Source of the DNA: Rhodococcoides kyotonense | GTDB taxonomy: Bacteria; Actinomycetota; Actinomycetes; Mycobacteriales; Mycobacteriaceae | DNA length: 64,000 bases | Direction: 5' to 3' | Assembly: GCF_001645385.1 (NCBI RefSeq) | Contig: NZ_LVHI01000015.1 | Coordinates: 29,914 to 93,913, forward strand | In this document: positions 61,736 to 64,000 of the stretch, one piece after another | Numbering within the stretch: position 1 is the first letter of the stretch | How the letters are laid out: every line of letters begins with the position of its first letter | Translations under genes and position numbers: made by a program | Notes under the pieces: generated by a model | Databases searched by the model: none | What the model was told of the DNA's origin: nothing | The model's input: the letters and a program-made list of their open reading frames with translations, nothing else

Positions 61736-61852
61736 GTCCGGTGTCCGGTACTCGGTAGGGCCGGCTGCTGCACATTGGTGATGCGTTTCGTTCGGAAGGC
61801 CGGAATGTCCCCTCGTCGACGGCGCGGTAGTCGGAAGGTCGGAAGGAACGAG

Positions 61853-61886
61853 AAAACCCGCCCCGGTGGTGTCTGGGGCGGGTTTT
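61853..61886 (-). terminator. Terminator of the two-gene operon at 61912-62414
   Basis: 12-bp stem AAAACCCGCCCC/GGGGCGGGTTTT (61853-61864 with 61875-61886), with a T-run on the minus strand. Confidence 0.8.
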
Positions 61887-61911
61887 GGTGGCCGTGTGTG
61901 GGCGGTGGCTA

Positions 61912-62079
61912 CTGCTCGTTGGGTACGGGTACGTCCTTGCCTGCGGCGATGTCGCGGAGCCACTGCGGGACGGGGTCGTTGTCGTACTCGCGGAGTTTGA
62001 TCGACGCCCCTGCGGCAGCCGCGCGGACTCGCCGGCGTTGTTCCGGTGTCCAGGACCGGCGCGCTTCGGTGCTCGTCAT
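61912..62079 (-). CDS. Small basic/acidic hypothetical protein
   Basis: 55 residues from ATG 62079: MTSTEARRSWTPEQRRRVRA, then IKLREYDNDPVPQWLRDI. It overlaps the stop of the upstream gene (ATGA), so it is translationally coupled. A terminator follows. Function unknown. Confidence 0.6.
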
Positions 62080-62414
62080 GACTGCTCCTCGTCGGTTGGT
62101 TCGGTTCCATTATCGCTGCCCTCGCCGTTTGGCGCTATATCGGCTGAGTTGACGGCGACGTCGTGATCGGCGATTGCTCGTAGTGTGCGCCGGTCGGTCT
62201 TGGCGATGAACGGCGTGGTGGCCACGGTGCTGAAGACTTTCCAGCCGAGCTCGGCCTCGTCCGAGTTGTCGCTGAGGGTGCGCTCGAGACACCAGGTGAT
62301 GCGTTGCCAGGACTGGGCGCGGTTGTCGGCGCGGGTGCGTTGGCTGACGGTGGCCATGACGCCTGCGACGGCGAGGACGCCGACGATCAAGGTGATCCAT
62401 GCTTGTGCGGGCAC
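62076..62414 (-). CDS. Small membrane protein
   Basis: 112 residues from GTG 62414 with AAAGGAGC upstream. One N-terminal transmembrane helix (PAQAWITLIVGVLAVAGVMATV), then a helical cytosolic domain with SWQRITWCLERTLSDNSDEAELGWKVF. Resembles small transfer-region membrane proteins of actinobacterial plasmids; function unknown. Confidence 0.6.
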   Translation of the reverse strand: MPAQAWITLIVGVLAVAGVMATVSQRTRADNRAQSWQRITWCLERTLSDNSDEAELGWKVFSTVATTPFIAKTDRRTLRAIADHDVAVNSADIAPNGEGSDNGTEPTDEEQS

Positions 62415-62445
62415 GGTGGGTGTGTGCTCCTTTCGCTGGTGGGGC

Positions 62446-62478
62446 GGTTGGCAGACCCCTGCTCGGGGTTTGCCGACC
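62446..62478 (-). terminator. Terminator after the gene ending at 62488
   Basis: 14-bp stem (62446-62459 with 62465-62478, two G-T pairs) around TGCTC. Confidence 0.6.
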
Positions 62479-62487
62479 GGATGGGGG

Positions 62488-63003
62488 TCAGGACTGGCCG
62501 GTGTCGGCGGTGTGTTCGCTGAGGATAGGGGTGTCGCGGCCGATCGCCCATGCGGCCTCGTCCCATCCGGGGAGCTTGTAGATGGTGGCTGCTTCGAGTG
62601 CGGCGCAGAAGTGGAACGCTTCGCAGTCGTTCCAGTCGCGGGTGTCGCCTGCTTGGTAGCGGTAGCAGGCGATGGCTTTGAGGATTTCCACCGGGCGGCG
62701 GTGGATGCTGCGTGGTCGGTGGTGGGTGTAGATCGCGAGGTCGTCGTCGCTGTAGACCTCGTTGACGCTGGCGATGTTCTGATCGAGCAACATCTGTCCG
62801 ACCGCGTCGGCGCTGGCGGTGGTGAGCTGACGTGCCCGGTCGCCCGGTGCCCAGCTTGCGGTGATGCCGTTGCTCGTTGTCGGGTCGAGTGGCAGCTGGC
62901 CGGGCGGGGTGGGGACGTGCCAGCTGAGCGGGCGGCCCGGGTTGGATAGCCCAGCGTGGACGAGGACTGCGATGTGTTCGTCGCCGAGGGTGTATGCGCT
63001 CAT
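62488..63003 (-). CDS. Conserved plasmid protein of unknown function
   Basis: 171 residues: MSAYTLGDEHIAVLVHAGLS, a mixed alpha/beta centre (ADAVGQMLLDQNIASVNEVYSDDD), HHRPRSIHRRPVEILKAIACYRYQAGDTRDWNDCEAFHFCAALEAATIYKLPGWDEAAWAI. The pattern is shared with hypotheticals found beside ArdC genes on actinobacterial plasmids. Its own leader repeat (R2) and terminator mark it as a single-gene unit in the antirestriction region. Confidence 0.65.
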   Translation of the reverse strand: MSAYTLGDEHIAVLVHAGLSNPGRPLSWHVPTPPGQLPLDPTTSNGITASWAPGDRARQLTTASADAVGQMLLDQNIASVNEVYSDDDLAIYTHHRPRSIHRRPVEILKAIACYRYQAGDTRDWNDCEAFHFCAALEAATIYKLPGWDEAAWAIGRDTPILSEHTADTGQS

Positions 63004-63049
63004 GATCGGTTGTGCCTTCCTGCCGGTGACCGGACCTTGCCTGCCCTGC

Positions 63050-63355
63050 CACGTTGTTTTCGCCGTCGGTGTTCTGGCGTGAGGAGATCAGGCAGTGCAC
63101 GCGGGCGACGGTGCAGGCGGTCGAGACGGCAAAAGGTTCTCAGCCGCAGGCGCTTTGAGAAGTTTTTCGGACCCGTCAGGGCCGGAGCGCAGCGCAGGTC
63201 GATCCGTTGCGGCGGGGTACGTGGGTGATGCAGAGTCGCCGGGAGCCAGAATCAGCGACTCGAAAACAAGTGTCCTTCAATGTTTCCGAGCGCAAGGCGA
63301 AGCGGAGTTCGGTTCGGCGGGACCGCCCGCAGGGTGGCCGGCACCGCCGCCAGGC
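63050..63355 (-). repeat. Long repeated leader, copy R2
   Basis: Counterpart of 61448-61735, upstream of the gene at 62488-63003. Contains the covarying stem TTCTCA/TGAGAA (63137-63142 with 63156-63161). Identical short blocks include CAGCCGCAGGC and CCCGCAGGGTGGCC. Confidence 0.7.
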
Positions 63356-64000
63356 GGTACACATCACCGCTGCCTGAGTCGTCGACGCGGCCACCTCAAT
63401 GCCGGGACTTGCTGAAGGTGATTGTGCGGGAGCGACGGAAGCCGACCACGTTCCGCAGGCTGCGGTAGCGCTTGCCTGTCGATCGCACGGCCGTCGTGCT
63501 CGTCGGGTAAATCGTGTTGTAGTTGGTGCGGCTGCAGCGCATATCAGCTGTATGGGCACCGCGCGGTGATTCGCCTTTGGCTCGTCGAGGGCTGTGCGTG
63601 AAGATGACGAGCCCTCCATGGTGCCGCTCCAGGGTCGACGACGTGCCTTTTGGCTGAGGGGCGGCGCCTAGACCGGGGAACAGGAGGTGACCGAGCAGTT
63701 CTCACCTCATCAGCTGCAATTGCCGCTACTATTCGTTATGTCAGGTGGTCTGTTGCGAGTCGCAGGAAGTGCGAACTCGAACCCCACCCCGATGGCTGCG
63801 TTCCTGAACGCAGTTTCCGAGGCAGCTACCTGTAGCGATGCCGATGCTAGCTCGGCCAGGGACGGATTGTTTGGTGGCCGCGCCGGGCCGCGGTGTCGAA
63901 TCTGGCCTAGATTAGTGAGGCTGTGACCTCTACGACGTGCGGTGATTCGCAGATTGTGCGAGACTTTCGCGCATCATGCGAATGACTGGGGGGTCTGTCG
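63356..64000. other. Right-edge region, mostly without a supported gene
   Basis: One weak plus-strand frame (63687-63926, starting GTG within AGGAGGTG) could encode a 79-residue protein (MTEQFSPHQLQLPLLFVMSG), but its second half is Arg/Gly-rich and unconvincing. At 63980-63993, GAATGACTGGGGGG resembles the motif at 57650-57664. Otherwise I see nothing. Confidence 0.35.

Overview
The window is high-GC actinobacterial DNA. Dense ORFs, GTG starts, an Lsr2 homologue, a mycobacterial-type SOS box, DUF4913 and CsoR/CstR-type regulation all fit the Mycobacteriales, most likely Rhodococcus or a close relative such as Gordonia. Gene content points to a large conjugative plasmid or an integrative conjugative element: a MobF relaxase, a VirD4/TraD-like coupling protein, a cell-wall hydrolase, a giant DarB-like methyltransferase-helicase, ParB, ArdC-like antirestriction and Lsr2. 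No rRNA, tRNA or CRISPR array was seen. Family names come from reading the proteins; no database search was possible.

Layout. 0-2.9 kb: tail of a transfer operon (lytic transglycosylase, membrane protein, conserved hypothetical). 3.1-11.6 kb: a restriction/defence island. A plus-strand GIY-YIG-RAMA protein and an HNH protein converge on a three-gene minus-strand operon: PLD-SNF2 helicase, N6-adenine methyltransferase and HNH/zinc protein. 11.9-30.7 kb: transfer core with PH-like membrane protein, T4CP, DUF4913, giant methyltransferase-helicase, exported protein and relaxase. 30.9-37.4 kb: small plasmid genes (HNH, DUF6308, OB-fold, hypotheticals). 37.5-44.4 kb: stability and regulation (toxin-antitoxin pair with a broken toxin, zinc-ribbon proteins, DUF2971, ParB, HTH regulator), with two families of palindromic operators. 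44.5-56.2 kb: a probable mobile unit made of two tandem tyrosine recombinases plus copper/sulfur cargo (DUF6153, DUF305, MBL-rhodanese, CstR-like regulator, TauE, DUF302, DUF2892, MMPL, a Cys-rich protein), studded with GC-rich CsoR/CstR-type operators and ending near an IS3 remnant. 56.3-63.4 kb: an SOS-box imuA' pseudogene, two leader-gene-terminator cassettes, Lsr2, a truncated ArdC and small genes preceded by long repeated leaders.

Most unusual signals: (1) a 19-residue peptide with ten methionines and one cysteine behind an ideal Shine-Dalgarno, downstream of the persulfide operon; (2) two copies of a 10-bp-stem hairpin with identical loops and a compensatory base-pair change, 21 kb apart, each upstream of a plasmid gene; (3) about 290-bp repeated leaders, also with a covarying stem, upstream of ardC and a second gene, which could be single-stranded-DNA promoters of a leading region; (4) a dispersed 16-bp palindrome family with an inverted pair just before an HTH regulator; (5) a split, type-ISP-like restriction operon with its own HNH gene; (6) a 204-codon gene nested out of frame in the 5' part of the methyltransferase-helicase gene. 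Five genes between 37.9 and 57.5 kb carry single-base frame disruptions, so this region is either decaying or contains assembly errors.
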